A stretch of DNA of 64,000 bases from JACCTU01 sp963788055 (GCA_963788055.1 CAWBFA010000005.1:248001-312000), one strand, 5' to 3'; positions 34,675 to 44,855 are shown, counted from the first letter of the stretch. Notes: generated by a model from the letters alone, not told the origin. A program made the numbers and translations.

Positions 34675-36297
34675 AGAACGCACTGCTTCTCGTCGCGGCG
34701 TTCTTGCGAGCGGCGGCTGGTAGCCACTGCGGCTGCGACTGGCGGGGCGGCAACGAGGCCGGCTTCGAGACGCGCGGCTCCGTCGATGCTGCTCGGCCCG
34801 GTCCGGGATCGAGCGTCGGAGCCGATCATCTCGACCGGCGACATCGTCGGCGGCTACAGATGTTCGAGTCGATTCCCGGACGGCATCGCGCTGCGACGAA
34901 GGCACGGCAAGAACGATCGAGGTCGTTACGTGAACCACGAGACGTCGCTCGGCCGCCCGTTCCCGCGCCGACCGCTCCGCCGAGGCGACTCGCAGAACGC
35001 GCGATACTCGAGCAGCCTGCTGACGCTGAACCGGCGACAACGGGCCGTGCTCGCAGGGGAGCATCGCGATCCCGAGCTCCGAGGGCTACCAGCGGTTCTG
35101 CTCGAACTTCCTCGCGACGAGGCGGCACGGCTTCGACCGGACTGATCTTCACGAACGAGGAGGCGCATCGACTCGGTCCAGCGTGCGGGCAAGGCACGGC
35201 CGACCACGATCGGCGCCGCCGACTCGCGGCAGACGGCACAGTCGTCGCGCAGGACGTGCTCACCGGCGTGACCAAGCCGATCTGGGGCATGGGCCGGCAC
35301 AACCACGAGAACAGCCTCGCGGTGCCGGGGTACGGGCATCCGGTCGTGCTCTCGGGCGACGACTCGTTCGGAACGACCCCGCCCAGTCGCAGCGTCTACC
35401 TGTATCGCGTACAGCGCGGACGACGTGTGAACGACGGCGGCGAGCTCTACGCGTTCGTCTCCGACACGCCGTGGCAAGGACGACTACTTCGACTTCGCCC
35501 CCGGCGACCAGACGTCCATCACCGGCGACTTCGTGCAGGTCCCCAAGGACGTGGCGACCGGACGGAAGGCAGACGGCACCGAGCTGATGGCCGCCGACAG
35601 TCCTACCCGGCTCCGCCGAGCGTCGCTGGCAGCGCGACGCCGTCACCCAGCTCCGATCGACGGGCCGCAGTGGGTCCTCGAGCACTGGGGCGACATCGCC
35701 GCAGCCGGTGTTCCAGTTCGTCCGGATCGAGGACATGGCGTACGACACGCGGCAGGGCATGGAGACGTCGTCTATCTCGTCGACACGGGCGCGGCACGCT
35801 GCCGACCGCACGCCCCCGGCAGGCCAGGCGCGCTCGACGAACGGGCGCGTCTGGACCAGATGGATCATCGACACGAGCGACCCGACCAAGCGTCGCAGTG
35901 ACTCTCGATCCTGATCGACGGAGACGCCAGCCGGTCAAGACGCCGACCGAGATCCATCAGCCCGACAACATCGAGTCGACGCCGCAGGGTCTGTCTGATC
36001 ACCGAGGACCCGGGGTCAGAACCAGCAGTTCCTCGCCGACCGACGCCAACGCGACCACCGCGCGCATCGTGCGGTACCGTTCGCGACCGAGCACGCTCGA
36101 ACATCGCCTGGGAGTCGTCGGGCGTGATCAACGCGCGCCGCTGCTCGGCGACGACTGTGGCTCGATGGACGCCCCGGCGCACGGCATCCTCGACGCGCCT
36201 CGGCCCGGTCGCGACTCCGCCGGGCGTGCAGCCGGTCCCGTTCACTGGGGTCGGCGAGGCCGGGCAACTGTTCGCCGTCCACACGCCGAACAGCTAG
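34672..36297 (+). pseudogene. Degraded PhoX-like (DUF839) secreted phosphatase gene
   Basis: No single frame spans this stretch, but ordered fragments in all three forward frames read like one PhoX-family protein. These are a start with KNALLLVAAFL, then SEPIISTGDIVGG, GRYVNHETSLG, SSEGYQRFCSNFL and IFTNEEA. Next are GVTKPIWGMGRHNHENSLAVPG, VVLSGDDSFGT, FDFAPGDQTSITGDFV, FQFVRIEDMAYDTRQGM, NIESTPQGL and a final PVPFTGVGEAGQLFAVHTPN. The VNHET, RHNHEN, SGDD and RIEDM segments match the calcium-binding and active-site regions of PhoX-like phosphatases. At least six frame changes in 1.6 kb indicate true decay rather than isolated errors. Nothing else coding is seen here. Confidence 0.6.
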
Positions 36298-36305
36298 GGG
36301 CGGCG

Positions 36306-38156
36306 CTACGCCGCCGGGGCTTCGGCGCCGGCGGCGACGGCGGCCAGGACGTCCTCGCCGTAGCGCTCGAGCTTCGCCGGGCCGACGCCCGACACGCCGC
36401 CGAGCTCGGCAAGACTCGCGGGCCGGCGCGCGGCGATCTCGGCAAGCGTCGCGTCGTGGAAGACGACGTAGGCCGGCTTGCCCTCCTCCTTCGCGCGATC
36501 GAGCCGCCAGCGCTTCAGCGATACGAGCAGCGGATCGTCGGCGACGACCGGCGGCGCGGCCCCGACGCCGAGCTCGGTCAGGAACCGGCTCGGCTTCGTG
36601 GACCAGGTCAGCGTCAGGTGCCGGCGCGCGCGCGTGATCCCGACGTAGAACAGGCGCCGCTCTTCCGCGATCTCGTCGTCCGTCTTCGCGCGCTTGGACG
36701 GGAGCTCGCGCGAGTCGAGCCGTGGGAGGAAGACCGCGTCGAACTCCAGGCCCTTCGCGCGGTGGTAGGTCAGGAGGTGCACGCCTCCGGCCGCGCCGCT
36801 CGAGAACCGCGCCCGCAGGTCTGCGACGAACTCGGCAACCGTCCCCGCATCACCCGCCAGCGCGACGAGGAGCTTCAGGTCCTTCTGCCGCGTCTCCTCG
36901 CGCTCGCCGATCCGCTGCGGAGGCGCCTCGAGCAGGCCGTGCTCGAGCGCGACGCGCCGCACCTCCTCGGAGGCCGGCAGCTCCTCGCGGCCGCGCAGCA
37001 CCTTCAGCAGCTGTCGTGCAGCGTCGCGCTCGAGGAGCGCCGCGCCCTGGAACGGGATCTTCGCCTCGGCGAACGCCGCCTCGAAGTCGGCCGAGCGCGC
37101 GTTCAGCCGGTAGAGGACGGCCATCTCGTCGTACGCGACGCCGTCGGCTCGCAGGGCGCGAACCCGCTCGACGACGAAGTCGAGCTCGTCGGCGAGCGAT
37201 GCGAACGGCCTCGCCACGGGCGCAGCACCGTTGTCCCGTGTCGCCCGCAGCGTCTTCGGGGCTCCGCCGAGCTTCGGCACGAGGCGATTCGCGAGGTCGA
37301 GCACCTCAGGCGTCGAGCGGTAGTTCGCTTCGAGGCGAACGACCGTCGCGTGCGGGTAGCGCTCCGGCAGCTCGAGCAGGTGGCGCGGGGTCGCTCCGGT
37401 GAACGCGTAGATCGCCTGGTAGTCGTCGCCGACGGCGCAGAGGTCGTCGCGCTCGCCCAGCCAGAGCTCGAGCAGCGTCTGCTGGAGCAGGTTGACGTCC
37501 TGGTACTCGTCGACCGTGAACGCGCGGTAGCGGGCCTGGACGACGCCGAGTGCGTCCTTGTCCCGCTCATAGAGGCCGATCGCGCCCGCGAGAAGATCCT
37601 CGAAGTCGACGGAGCCGCGTTCCTCCTTGCGCCGCTCGTAGTCGCGGAACACGCGCTGCATCAGCTCGGGCGGGATCGGCGACTCGTGCCCGTCGAGGCC
37701 GTCGAGGTAGGTCTCCGGCGTCAGCCGACGGTTCTTCGCCCACTCGACCTCCGTCGCGAGATCGGCCGCCGCAGTGAACTTGTACGGCATCGGCAGCGAG
37801 TTGCCGATCCAGCGCAGCGTCAGCACCTTCGACGAGAGGATCTTCAGGTTCGGCACCTTCCCGAAGAACGAGAGCTGCGCGAGCGCAGCGGAGTGGAAGG
37901 TCGCCGCACGCACGCGCTCGACGCCCAGCGCGGCGAGCCGGGCACGCATCTCGCCCGCGGCCTTGTCGGTGAACGTGACCGCGAGGATCTGCTCGGGGAC
38001 GAACGCGTCCGTCGCAACCTGGTTCGCGATGCGATGGGTGATCGTCGTCGTCTTGCCCGAGCCCGCGCCGGCCAGGATGCAGACAGGCCCGCGAACGGCC
38101 TCCGCCGCCCGCCGCTGCTCCGGGTTCAGTCCGCCGAGAATCCGCTGCTCGTCCAT
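36306..38156 (-). CDS. UvrD/Rep-type superfamily I DNA helicase with C-terminal HRDC
   Basis: A 616-residue 3'-5' helicase. Motif I is ILAGAGSGKTTTITHRI near residue 27-43, motif Ia ILAVTFTDKAAGEMR, motif II FTVDEYQDVNLLQQ, motif III GDDYQAIYAFTGATPR and motif IV VVRLEANYRSTPEVL. Motif V is HLLTYHRAKGLEFDAVFLP and motif VI LFYVGITRARRHLTL. A helical HRDC-like domain with LGGVSGVGPAKLERYGEDVL ends the chain. This layout resembles actinobacterial UvrD2. It acts in DNA repair and replication restart. The start is the ATG in MDEQRILGGLNPEQ. It is the only housekeeping DNA gene between glycan genes here. Confidence 0.92.
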   Translation of the reverse strand: MDEQRILGGLNPEQRRAAEAVRGPVCILAGAGSGKTTTITHRIANQVATDAFVPEQILAVTFTDKAAGEMRARLAALGVERVRAATFHSAALAQLSFFGKVPNLKILSSKVLTLRWIGNSLPMPYKFTAAADLATEVEWAKNRRLTPETYLDGLDGHESPIPPELMQRVFRDYERRKEERGSVDFEDLLAGAIGLYERDKDALGVVQARYRAFTVDEYQDVNLLQQTLLELWLGERDDLCAVGDDYQAIYAFTGATPRHLLELPERYPHATVVRLEANYRSTPEVLDLANRLVPKLGGAPKTLRATRDNGAAPVARPFASLADELDFVVERVRALRADGVAYDEMAVLYRLNARSADFEAAFAEAKIPFQGAALLERDAARQLLKVLRGREELPASEEVRRVALEHGLLEAPPQRIGEREETRQKDLKLLVALAGDAGTVAEFVADLRARFSSGAAGGVHLLTYHRAKGLEFDAVFLPRLDSRELPSKRAKTDDEIAEERRLFYVGITRARRHLTLTWSTKPSRFLTELGVGAAPPVVADDPLLVSLKRWRLDRAKEEGKPAYVVFHDATLAEIAARRPASLAELGGVSGVGPAKLERYGEDVLAAVAAGAEAPAA

Positions 38157-38206
38157 CGGGACGTTCAACCGTAGAGACGGCGCGGGACGGAGCCCGCCCG
38201 TGGCCG

Positions 38207-40076
38207 TTACGCCGGGGTAACGGGAGTGGAACGCGACTGTGCCGACGTGCGCACAGGCGCCTTCACGATCGCCGCGAGCCGCGAGACGAGCTCCAAAGTG
38301 TCGCCTTCCTGGACGAGCCGTTCGAGCGCGTTCAGCTCCTCCTCGAGCCACGCGGGATCGACAGGCTCCCGGGTCGCCCGGGAGATCTTCGGGTACGGCG
38401 TCGGATGCACGGTCTCGCCCTCGTTCCAGAGCTCCTCGTGCAGCCGCTCGCCCGGCCTGACGCCGACGAACTCGACCCGCACGTCGGCACGCCCCGAGAG
38501 GCGGATCATGTTCTCCGCCAGGTCGACGATCCGAACGGGCTCGCCCATGTCGAGCACGTAGACCTCGCCGCGGCCCCCGATCGCACCCGCCTGGACGACG
38601 AGCGAAGACGCCTCGGGGATCGTCATGAAGTACCTCGTCATCTCGGGATGAGTGACCGTGAGCGGCCCGCCTCGCTCGAGCTGGCGGCGGAAGATGGGGA
38701 CGACCGAGCCTGAGGAGCCGAGCACGTTGCCGAAGCGAACCGCCACGAAGCGCGTCGGGACGTCGTCACGGTGCCCGTACGTCTCGACGACCCATTCGCA
38801 AAGCGCCTTCGACTGCCCCATCACGGTCTTCGGGTTGACCGCTTTGTCCGTCGAGACGAGCACGAAGCGCTCTGTGCCGAACTCGACGGCGACCTCGGCG
38901 ACGCAACGCGACGCCAGCACGTTGTTCCGCACGGACTCGATCGGGTTCGCCTCCATGAGCGGCACGTGCTTGTACGCCGCGGCGTGGAAGACGACCTCGG
39001 GCCGGTAGCGCTCGAAGACCTGCCGCAGCTTCGCGCGGTTGCCGCAGTCCGCGAGCACCGGCACGCTCGCGGGGAACTCGCGCTCCTCGACGAGTTCGCG
39101 CTCGATCTCGAAGAGCGGTGTCTCGGCCGAATCGACGAGCACGAGCCGCGCGGGCTGGACGCGCTCGATCTGGCGGCAGAGCTCGGAGCCGATCGACCCT
39201 CCCGCGCCTGTGACGAGCACGGTCTTGCCGGCGAGGTACGACGCGACCGAGGGCAGGTCGACCTCCACCGGCTCGCGCCCGAGGACGTCCTCGACCTGCG
39301 ACCGGGCGGATCTGGTTCGCGAGGTCGAGGTCGCCGGCGATCAGCTCGTGGAGCCCCGGGAGGGTCTTCACGGGCACGCGCTCGGCGCTCGCCATCTCGA
39401 CGATCCGCCGGCGGAACTCGCCTCGAGCCGAGGGAACCGCGATCAGCACCTCGTCGGGCCGGTTGTCGCGCAGGATGTGCGGGAGGTCGTCGGTGGTCCC
39501 CAGCACGCGCACGCCGAGCAGGCGCATGCCCCGCTTGCGCGGGTCGTCGTCGACCAGCCCGATCGGCGTCGAGCGCGCGAGCTTCGAGCGCTGCAGCTCC
39601 TGCACGATCAGACGCCCCGCGTCTCCCGCGCCGACGACGAGAACCTTCTTGCCACGCGCGACGATTCCGCCCTTCGGACGCTCGATCACCGTTCGCGCGA
39701 GCAGGCGAGAGCCCGCGACGAACGCGAGCAGGAGCAGCGGGTCGACGACGGCGACGCCGCGAGGCAGACGCAGCCGCTCGACGGGATAGAAGAAGTAGAC
39801 CGCTGCAACCGCGAGCACCGAAGCGACCGCAACGCCGGCGACCGCACGCCACATGTCTCGCGTGGAGACGTAGCGCCACCAGCGCTGGTAGAACCCGAAC
39901 GCGACGAAGACGGAGAGCTGGATCGCGACCACGAACAGGATCGTCTCGCGCAGCATCGACTCGTAGAAGCCCGGCACCTCGAAGTCGAAGCGCAGCTGGA
40001 AGGCGAGATACCAGGCGGCGGCGATCAGCACCGCGTCGACGGCGGCCTGCCAGATCCGATGCCGGGTAATCGGCAT
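38207..40076 (-). CDS. Membrane-bound nucleoside-diphosphate-sugar 4,6-dehydratase (CapD/PglF type), one extra base near 39300
   Basis: Restored length is about 622 residues. Four N-terminal helices (AAWYLAFQLRFDFEVPGFY through LLLLAFVAGSRLLA) anchor it. The first Rossmann domain follows with KVLVVGAGDAGRLIVQEL and LPHILRDNRPDEVLIAVPSA. The second, catalytic SDR domain reads VLVTGAGGSIGSELCRQI, VFHAAAYKHVPLMEANP, FVLVSTDKAVNPKTVMGQSKAL (Met replaces the usual Tyr, as in PglF/FlaA1 types) and RFGNVLGSSGSVVPIF. The domains separate at CGGTCGCAGG, where one extra C breaks the frame. It would make a UDP-4-keto-6-deoxy-HexNAc. The start overlaps the aminotransferase stop. Confidence 0.87.
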
Positions 40077-41155
40077 CAATGGACGCGGACGCCGACTGCG
40101 GAACGCACGGCGTCGACGACGCGCTCCTGGATCGCCGCGTCGATACCCGGCCAGAGCGGAACAGAGAAGTTCTCGGCGGCGGCGCGCTCGGTCTCGGGCA
40201 GGGAGCCGGGCTCCCAGCCGAGGAAGCGGAGCGCGGGCTGGAGGTGGAGCGGCGTCCGGTAGTACGTCGCGGACGAGATCTCCGCCTCACCGAGCGCCGC
40301 TCGGATCGCGTCGCGCTCGGGGGAGCGGCAGACGAAGAGGTGGTAGACGTGGCCCGGCTCGTCCGCGGGGAGCTCCACGAGCTCGCCGAGCCCGAGCTCC
40401 GCATACCGCACGGCGGCCTCGCGCCTACCCCGCGTCCACGCCTCGAGGTGCTCGAGGAACAGGCGCAGGAACGCGGCCTGCAGCTCGTCGAGACGCGAGT
40501 TGTAGCCGACGAAGTGGAAGTCGGTCTTGTCGCGCGAGCCGTGGAACGCCAGCATCCGCACCCGCTCTCCGAGCTCGTCGTCGTTGACCGCCACGAGCCC
40601 ACCGTCCCCGAGGCAGAAGAGATTCTTCGTCGGGTAGAAGCTGAACGTCGCCGCGATGCTCGTCCCGATCCCCGGCGATCCGAACGCCTGCGCGGCGTCC
40701 TCGATCACCGGCAGGCCCAGCTGCTCGAGTCCATCGAGCGGCATCGGGCGACCGAAGAGGTGAACGGGCATGATCGCCTTCGTCCGCTCAGTGACGCGCG
40801 AGGCGACGTCGTCGGCGTCGAGGTTGAGGGTCGCCGGGTCGATCTCGGCGAACACCGGCGTCGCACCGCGTCGCGCGATCGACTCCGCGGTCGCGTAGAA
40901 CGTGAACGCGGGGCAGATCACCTCGTCTCCCGGCCCGGCCTCGAGCGCGTCGAGGACGAGGACGAGCGCGTCGGTGCCGTTGGCGACCCCGATCGTCCGC
41001 TTCACGCCGAGGTAGGACGCTGCCTCCTGCTCGAACGCTGCGACGTTCGGCCCGCGGATGAACGCGCCCGAGGCGAGCACCTCCTCGAACCGCGTCCGCA
41101 GCTCTTCGATCAGCGGCGCGTACTGCGCCTTGACGTCAACCAGCGGGATCTGCAC
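40076..41155 (-). CDS. DegT/DnrJ/EryC1-family sugar aminotransferase
   Basis: A 359-residue PLP enzyme. It begins IPLVDVKAQYAPLIEELRTRF, typical of the PglE/WbpE group. Landmarks are VANGTDALVLVLDALEAGPGD, CPAFTFYATAESIARRGATPVF and IMPVHLFGRPMPL. IEDAAQAFGSPG holds the PLP aspartate and ATFSFYPTKNLFCLGDGG holds the Schiff-base lysine (near residue 178). Its gene overlaps the PglF-type dehydratase downstream, so the two probably act in sequence to make a 4-amino-sugar nucleotide. Upstream it overlaps the DedA gene end by 20 bases. Confidence 0.92.
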   Translation of the reverse strand: MQIPLVDVKAQYAPLIEELRTRFEEVLASGAFIRGPNVAAFEQEAASYLGVKRTIGVANGTDALVLVLDALEAGPGDEVICPAFTFYATAESIARRGATPVFAEIDPATLNLDADDVASRVTERTKAIMPVHLFGRPMPLDGLEQLGLPVIEDAAQAFGSPGIGTSIAATFSFYPTKNLFCLGDGGLVAVNDDELGERVRMLAFHGSRDKTDFHFVGYNSRLDELQAAFLRLFLEHLEAWTRGRREAAVRYAELGLGELVELPADEPGHVYHLFVCRSPERDAIRAALGEAEISSATYYRTPLHLQPALRFLGWEPGSLPETERAAAENFSVPLWPGIDAAIQERVVDAVRSAVGVRVH

Positions 41156-41822
41156 GGCGAGAAAGGGTACTGGAGCGCCGACGGCGCACCAGCAGGTACG
41201 CCACGCCGAGCACGATCCCTGCCGCGACCGCGTAGTCCACGTAGTGGAAGTTCTCGTGGAACGTCTCCCAGCGCGTACCGAAGGCGTAGCCGACTCCCGC
41301 GAAGACCACGCACCAGAGCGTCGAGCCGGCGAAGGTCAAGAGCGTGTAGCGACCGAGCGGGGCTCGGAAGACGCCGGCCGGGATCGAGACGAAGGAACGC
41401 GCCACGGGCGTGATCCTCCCCATGAACACGGCCCAGTCCCCCCAGCGCGCGAACCACCGCTCGGCCTTCGCGAGCTTCGGCGGGGAGAGGTGGAGCCAGC
41501 GCCCGTGCCGCTCCAGGTAGGGCCGACCGCCGTAGATCCCGATCGCCCAACCGAGCACCGAGCCGATCGTGTAGCCGATCGTCCCCGCGAGCACCATCGC
41601 GAGCCACGCGCCGAGTCCGCTTTCGAACTCGTACCCGAACAGCACGACGCCCGATGCGAACGCACCCGATGCGAGCGCGCCGGCGTAGACCATCACGAGC
41701 TCGCTCGCGGCCGGCAGCACCGCATCTACGAGCATGAGCAGAAAGACCGCGTAAAGGCCGTGGTCACCGAGCAGCTCCGTAACCCTGTCGGTCACGACCG
41801 AGGTGACGGAGGCGAGGAGCAA
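41136..41822 (-). CDS. DedA family membrane protein
   Basis: A 228-residue DedA/SNARE-associated protein. Landmarks are LLMLVDAVLPAASELVMVYAGAL near residue 28-50, AGTIGYTIGSVLGWAIGIYGG, and the family motif RWGDWAVFMGRITPVARSFVSIPAGVFR near residue 128. TFAGSTLWCVVFAGVGYAFG follows. The conserved Arg in FMGRxxPxxRSFVSIPAG is present. Members take part in undecaprenyl-phosphate or phospholipid recycling across the membrane, which suits a glycan neighbourhood. The start is TTG right after the upstream TAG. Confidence 0.9.
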   Translation of the reverse strand: MLLASVTSVVTDRVTELLGDHGLYAVFLLMLVDAVLPAASELVMVYAGALASGAFASGVVLFGYEFESGLGAWLAMVLAGTIGYTIGSVLGWAIGIYGGRPYLERHGRWLHLSPPKLAKAERWFARWGDWAVFMGRITPVARSFVSIPAGVFRAPLGRYTLLTFAGSTLWCVVFAGVGYAFGTRWETFHENFHYVDYAVAAGIVLGVAYLLVRRRRSSTLSRRADPAG

Positions 41823-43523
41823 CTACCGGCGTCTGATCGTGAAGGGGGCGGTCAGCGACACCGTGCCGACCGTGTTCTGGGCCGTGACTCGGAGCTGGTA
41901 CCGGCCGGCGCGCACCAGCGAACCGTACGTGCTGCGCCCGTTCCACGTGATCGTCTGGGCTCCGGCTGCGCGACTCCGGGCGGGGAGGCTGCGTACGGTC
42001 GAGCCCGAAGCGGTGAGGATCGTCGCGCGCACCTGCGCCGCGCGGCTGAGCGTAAAGCCTCCGCGCACGGTGCCGCCGCGCCGCGCCGAGCCGACGGTGA
42101 GCGACCCGAGCGTGTTGTTCAAGGAGAACGAGCGCTCCGCTTGTGACGCGCGGCCGAGATCGTCGGTCGAATCGACGACGAACCGCCAGCGTCCTTCGGG
42201 GGCGGTTGCGGCCAACGGGAAGCGGTACGTGCCGACGGCCGTCTTCGGACCGACGTCGACCGGCTGCTCGCTTCCGTCGGGCGCGACGAGTCGCGCGTTC
42301 ACCGTCGAGGGCCGCACGATCTTGTAGGCGAGCGTCTGGCGGTCGCCGACGCCGTCGCCGTTCGGCGAGACGATGTCGAGCGGGAGCTCGGGCACGTGCA
42401 CGCCGAAGTAGAAGAGGCTGAGCGACTCGGCGATCGACCGCTCGCCGCCTGGGTCGGAAGGCCGGTTGAGCAGCGCGCCCTCGAATGCCATCGTCGCGGA
42501 GCCGCCGCCGTCGAGCGCCGATCCGGTCCACACACCGAGACGCATCAGGAGCATCGCCAGCTCGAAATTCGTCATGCCGACGCTGTAGCCGGCGCGTCGC
42601 CCGTCGACGGTGACGAGCACGATGCGTCCGTCCTGCGTCTGTCCGACCGCGGCGCGAGGCTGCCTCGGCACGAGCTGGTCGGTCGTGAAGCCTTCGTTCG
42701 AGCGAAAGATCGGCCGTCCCTCACGCACGAGCACAGGTCCGCCGCCGACGGCGTCGACGAGCCCCGACCAGTCCGGCGTCAGCGTGAGGCGGATGGTCAC
42801 GTTCGAGCCGACCGGCGCCTCGGTCGCGAGCCGCCCGGCTCCGGTTGCTCCTCGTCCGACGAGCACGGCGCCGCCGGCGGGGATCGGTGTGGCGCCCCCC
42901 TCCTTCGCCTGCACGACGGTGCCGACGAGGTCGCGGAGCGGCGCGGCCGCCGGGAACGGCGTCAACGAGACCTCGACCGTCCCGCTCGCCGCGGGTGTGG
43001 CAGGCCCGTACGTCGGCGTGTACAGCGCGGTCCCGCCGGAGGCGGGATCCTTGTTCAACACGAGCGGCCGGCGCTGCCCGCCGCCCTGCCACGTGCCCGC
43101 GAACTTCACTCGATCGACGCGGAGCGTGCCGTCGGGCGCGATCCCCGTGCTCGACCGCTCCGCGTTCGGCGGCGACGCGAGGACACCGTTCATCAGGAGC
43201 AGCCCGCTCGGGTAGCCGACGTTCCAGTTGAAGAGGTCGCCGTTCACACCTGCGACGGTCGCGGACGTCGACATCCGGCGCTGCATCTGCGTCACCTTTT
43301 CGCGTCCGACGATCGTCTCGTTCGAGAGGATCGGCTTGAGCGCGTAGAGCCCCACCGGGCGCGGTCCGCGCAGCACGTGCGCGACGACGGGCCCGTGTGT
43401 CGTGAACTGGACCGTCTTCTCGTACGACACGCCGGGCATGAGCAGACGTGGCTGCTGCGCACCCGATGTCGGCGCAAGGACGAGCGCCGCCAAAGCGGCT
43501 GCAATGACAGCCTTTTTGAGCAC
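41823..43523 (-). CDS. Secreted phosphodiester glycosidase-domain protein with FlgD-like Ig tail
   Basis: A 566-residue exported protein. The signal peptide is KKAVIAAALAALVLAPTSGAQ. The NAGPA/DUF2233 domain spans about residues 45-345: MSTSATVAGVNGDLFN with the conserved GxNGxF-type turn, SGLLLMNGVL, RAAVGQTQDGRIVLVTVDGR, FELAMLLMRLGVWTGSALDGGGSATM. The last segment, with the catalytic-type DGGGS, is the family hallmark. From residue 375 SPNGDGVGD opens a FlgD-Ig-like tail ending TWNGRSTYGSLVRAGRYQL. It may cut sugar phosphodiesters outside the cell. A strong terminator lies upstream, so it begins its own unit. Confidence 0.85.
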   Translation of the reverse strand: MLKKAVIAAALAALVLAPTSGAQQPRLLMPGVSYEKTVQFTTHGPVVAHVLRGPRPVGLYALKPILSNETIVGREKVTQMQRRMSTSATVAGVNGDLFNWNVGYPSGLLLMNGVLASPPNAERSSTGIAPDGTLRVDRVKFAGTWQGGGQRRPLVLNKDPASGGTALYTPTYGPATPAASGTVEVSLTPFPAAAPLRDLVGTVVQAKEGGATPIPAGGAVLVGRGATGAGRLATEAPVGSNVTIRLTLTPDWSGLVDAVGGGPVLVREGRPIFRSNEGFTTDQLVPRQPRAAVGQTQDGRIVLVTVDGRRAGYSVGMTNFELAMLLMRLGVWTGSALDGGGSATMAFEGALLNRPSDPGGERSIAESLSLFYFGVHVPELPLDIVSPNGDGVGDRQTLAYKIVRPSTVNARLVAPDGSEQPVDVGPKTAVGTYRFPLAATAPEGRWRFVVDSTDDLGRASQAERSFSLNNTLGSLTVGSARRGGTVRGGFTLSRAAQVRATILTASGSTVRSLPARSRAAGAQTITWNGRSTYGSLVRAGRYQLRVTAQNTVGTVSLTAPFTIRRR

Positions 43524-43544
43524 GACCCGCGCAGACGGTAGCGC

Positions 43545-43571
43545 AAGGCCCGGCCGGGTTGGCCGGGCCTT
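43545..43571. terminator. Intrinsic-terminator-like hairpin
   Basis: AAGGCCCGGCC and GGCCGGGCCTT form a perfect 11-bp stem around the 5-base loop GGGTT, between the end of the nuclease-like gene and the start of the glycosidase gene. There is no clear T-run beyond the TT of the stem, so termination strength is a guess. Confidence 0.65.
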
Positions 43572-43595
43572 ACGCCTTCCTTACGTCGAGGGTCG

Positions 43596-44855
43596 TCAGC
43601 CCGTGGGAACCGTCACGTCGACCCACACGGCACGGTGGTCCGACGTCGGCGCCGGGAAGCCGAAGCCCGTGAGGTCCGTGAGATAGGGAAACTCGTACGG
43701 GTCACCGTCGTTCGGATCCGTCGTCGGCCAGAAGACGCCTGCCCCGAGGATCTGCATCGTCTTCCGCGGGAGGACGTAGTCGGCCCTGAGGTTTCCGGGG
43801 CCTGAGCAAGGCGGCGCCACCGGGGTGTCGCAGAAGTCCGCCGTGTCGTACAGCGGATCCGTCTCGTGCGTGAGGTTCAGCGCGTCCTGGATCGCGGATG
43901 CCCACGGACCACCCTGGCTCGTCGGCGTCACCTTCGTGTTGATCAGCGGGTGGTCGAGCAGTTGCTGGATCGAGCCGGGGATGCTGTCGCCGTCGAGCGG
44001 GTCGGAGTTCTGGTCGCCCGCGATCACGAACAACTCGCCCGGCTTCAGGCCACCGTGCACACCGCGGTCGTCGTAGATGTAGTCGGAGCCGGCCGGCGTG
44101 ATGTAGTCGGCCCAGAAGCGGATCTCGTCGTTGTTCCGCTTGCCGTTGAAGTCGACGCCGGCCGGGAACGCCGGCGGGTCGTCGAACACGGGCGGAGTCG
44201 GATGACTGACGAGGAAGTGGACCGTCTTCTTCCCGATCGTGATCGGAACGTCCCAGTGGCTCTTCGACGACAGGCGGAAGACGCCGAGCTCGTCGGCCGA
44301 GTACCAGTCAGCAGGCGCCGCAGTCCGCGGGTCGTCCGGAAGCAACGCACCGGGCATGTCCGCCCAGCGGAACAGCTGGAACGTCCGCACGTCGTCGACG
44401 GCGATCGGGTAGCGCGAGAGCACGAGCATGCCGAACTGGCCCGGGAAGAACCCGAACCCGTACGCGTCGTTCGGCCCGCCGATCGTTCCGTCGTTGCTGA
44501 AGTCCTTGCCGGACGGGATTCCCGTGTTCGACGGCGCGATGAACGAGTACTCGTAGTGGATCGGCTCGGCCCCATTCTGCGACACCTCGAGGTAGTTGTC
44601 GCGGAAGAGGTCGACTGCAGCGGGTGCGAAGTCGAACTCGTTGATCAACAGCACGTCAGGCCGATAACGCTGGATCGTCTCGGCGACGTTCTTCGCCTGC
44701 TGGTTGTTCGGCGTCGTCAGGTCCGTGACGAGCTGGCCGGCGAAGTTGCGGTTCAAGGAAGCGTTGAACGTCGAAAAGCGGACGTCCGCGTCCTGCGCCT
44801 GCGCGGCCGGCGCCAGCACGAGCGCGCAGAAGACCGCGAGCAGCACTCTCTTCAT
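43596..44855 (-). CDS. Secreted endonuclease/exonuclease/phosphatase-family protein
   Basis: A 419-residue exported protein. The signal peptide is KRVLLAVFCALVLAPAAQAQ with cleavage after AQA. The EEP fold is recognisable from VRFSTFNASLNRNFAG (first strand and Asn), DVLLINEFDFAP with the metal-binding Glu, GMLVLSRYPIAV and HFLVSHPTPPVFD with the catalytic-type His. ELFVIAGDQNSDPLDGDS carries the Asp-x-Asn pair, and the final APTSDHRAVWVDV carries the SDHR motif. It is probably an extracellular phosphodiesterase or nuclease. AGGGGAG lies upstream of the ATG. Pairing with the PhoX-like remnant suggests a lineage that scavenged phosphate outside the cell. Confidence 0.88.
   Translation of the reverse strand: MKRVLLAVFCALVLAPAAQAQDADVRFSTFNASLNRNFAGQLVTDLTTPNNQQAKNVAETIQRYRPDVLLINEFDFAPAAVDLFRDNYLEVSQNGAEPIHYEYSFIAPSNTGIPSGKDFSNDGTIGGPNDAYGFGFFPGQFGMLVLSRYPIAVDDVRTFQLFRWADMPGALLPDDPRTAAPADWYSADELGVFRLSSKSHWDVPITIGKKTVHFLVSHPTPPVFDDPPAFPAGVDFNGKRNNDEIRFWADYITPAGSDYIYDDRGVHGGLKPGELFVIAGDQNSDPLDGDSIPGSIQQLLDHPLINTKVTPTSQGGPWASAIQDALNLTHETDPLYDTADFCDTPVAPPCSGPGNLRADYVLPRKTMQILGAGVFWPTTDPNDGDPYEFPYLTDLTGFGFPAPTSDHRAVWVDVTVPTG

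Noticed and set aside
33393..38174. A 4.8-kb open plus-strand frame of nearly 1,600 codons
   Set aside because: It runs through asnB, the DUF354 gene, the pseudogene and antisense to the helicase, with low-complexity Arg/Ala composition. Such frames are common at this GC content. Only short parts coincide with real pseudogene fragments.
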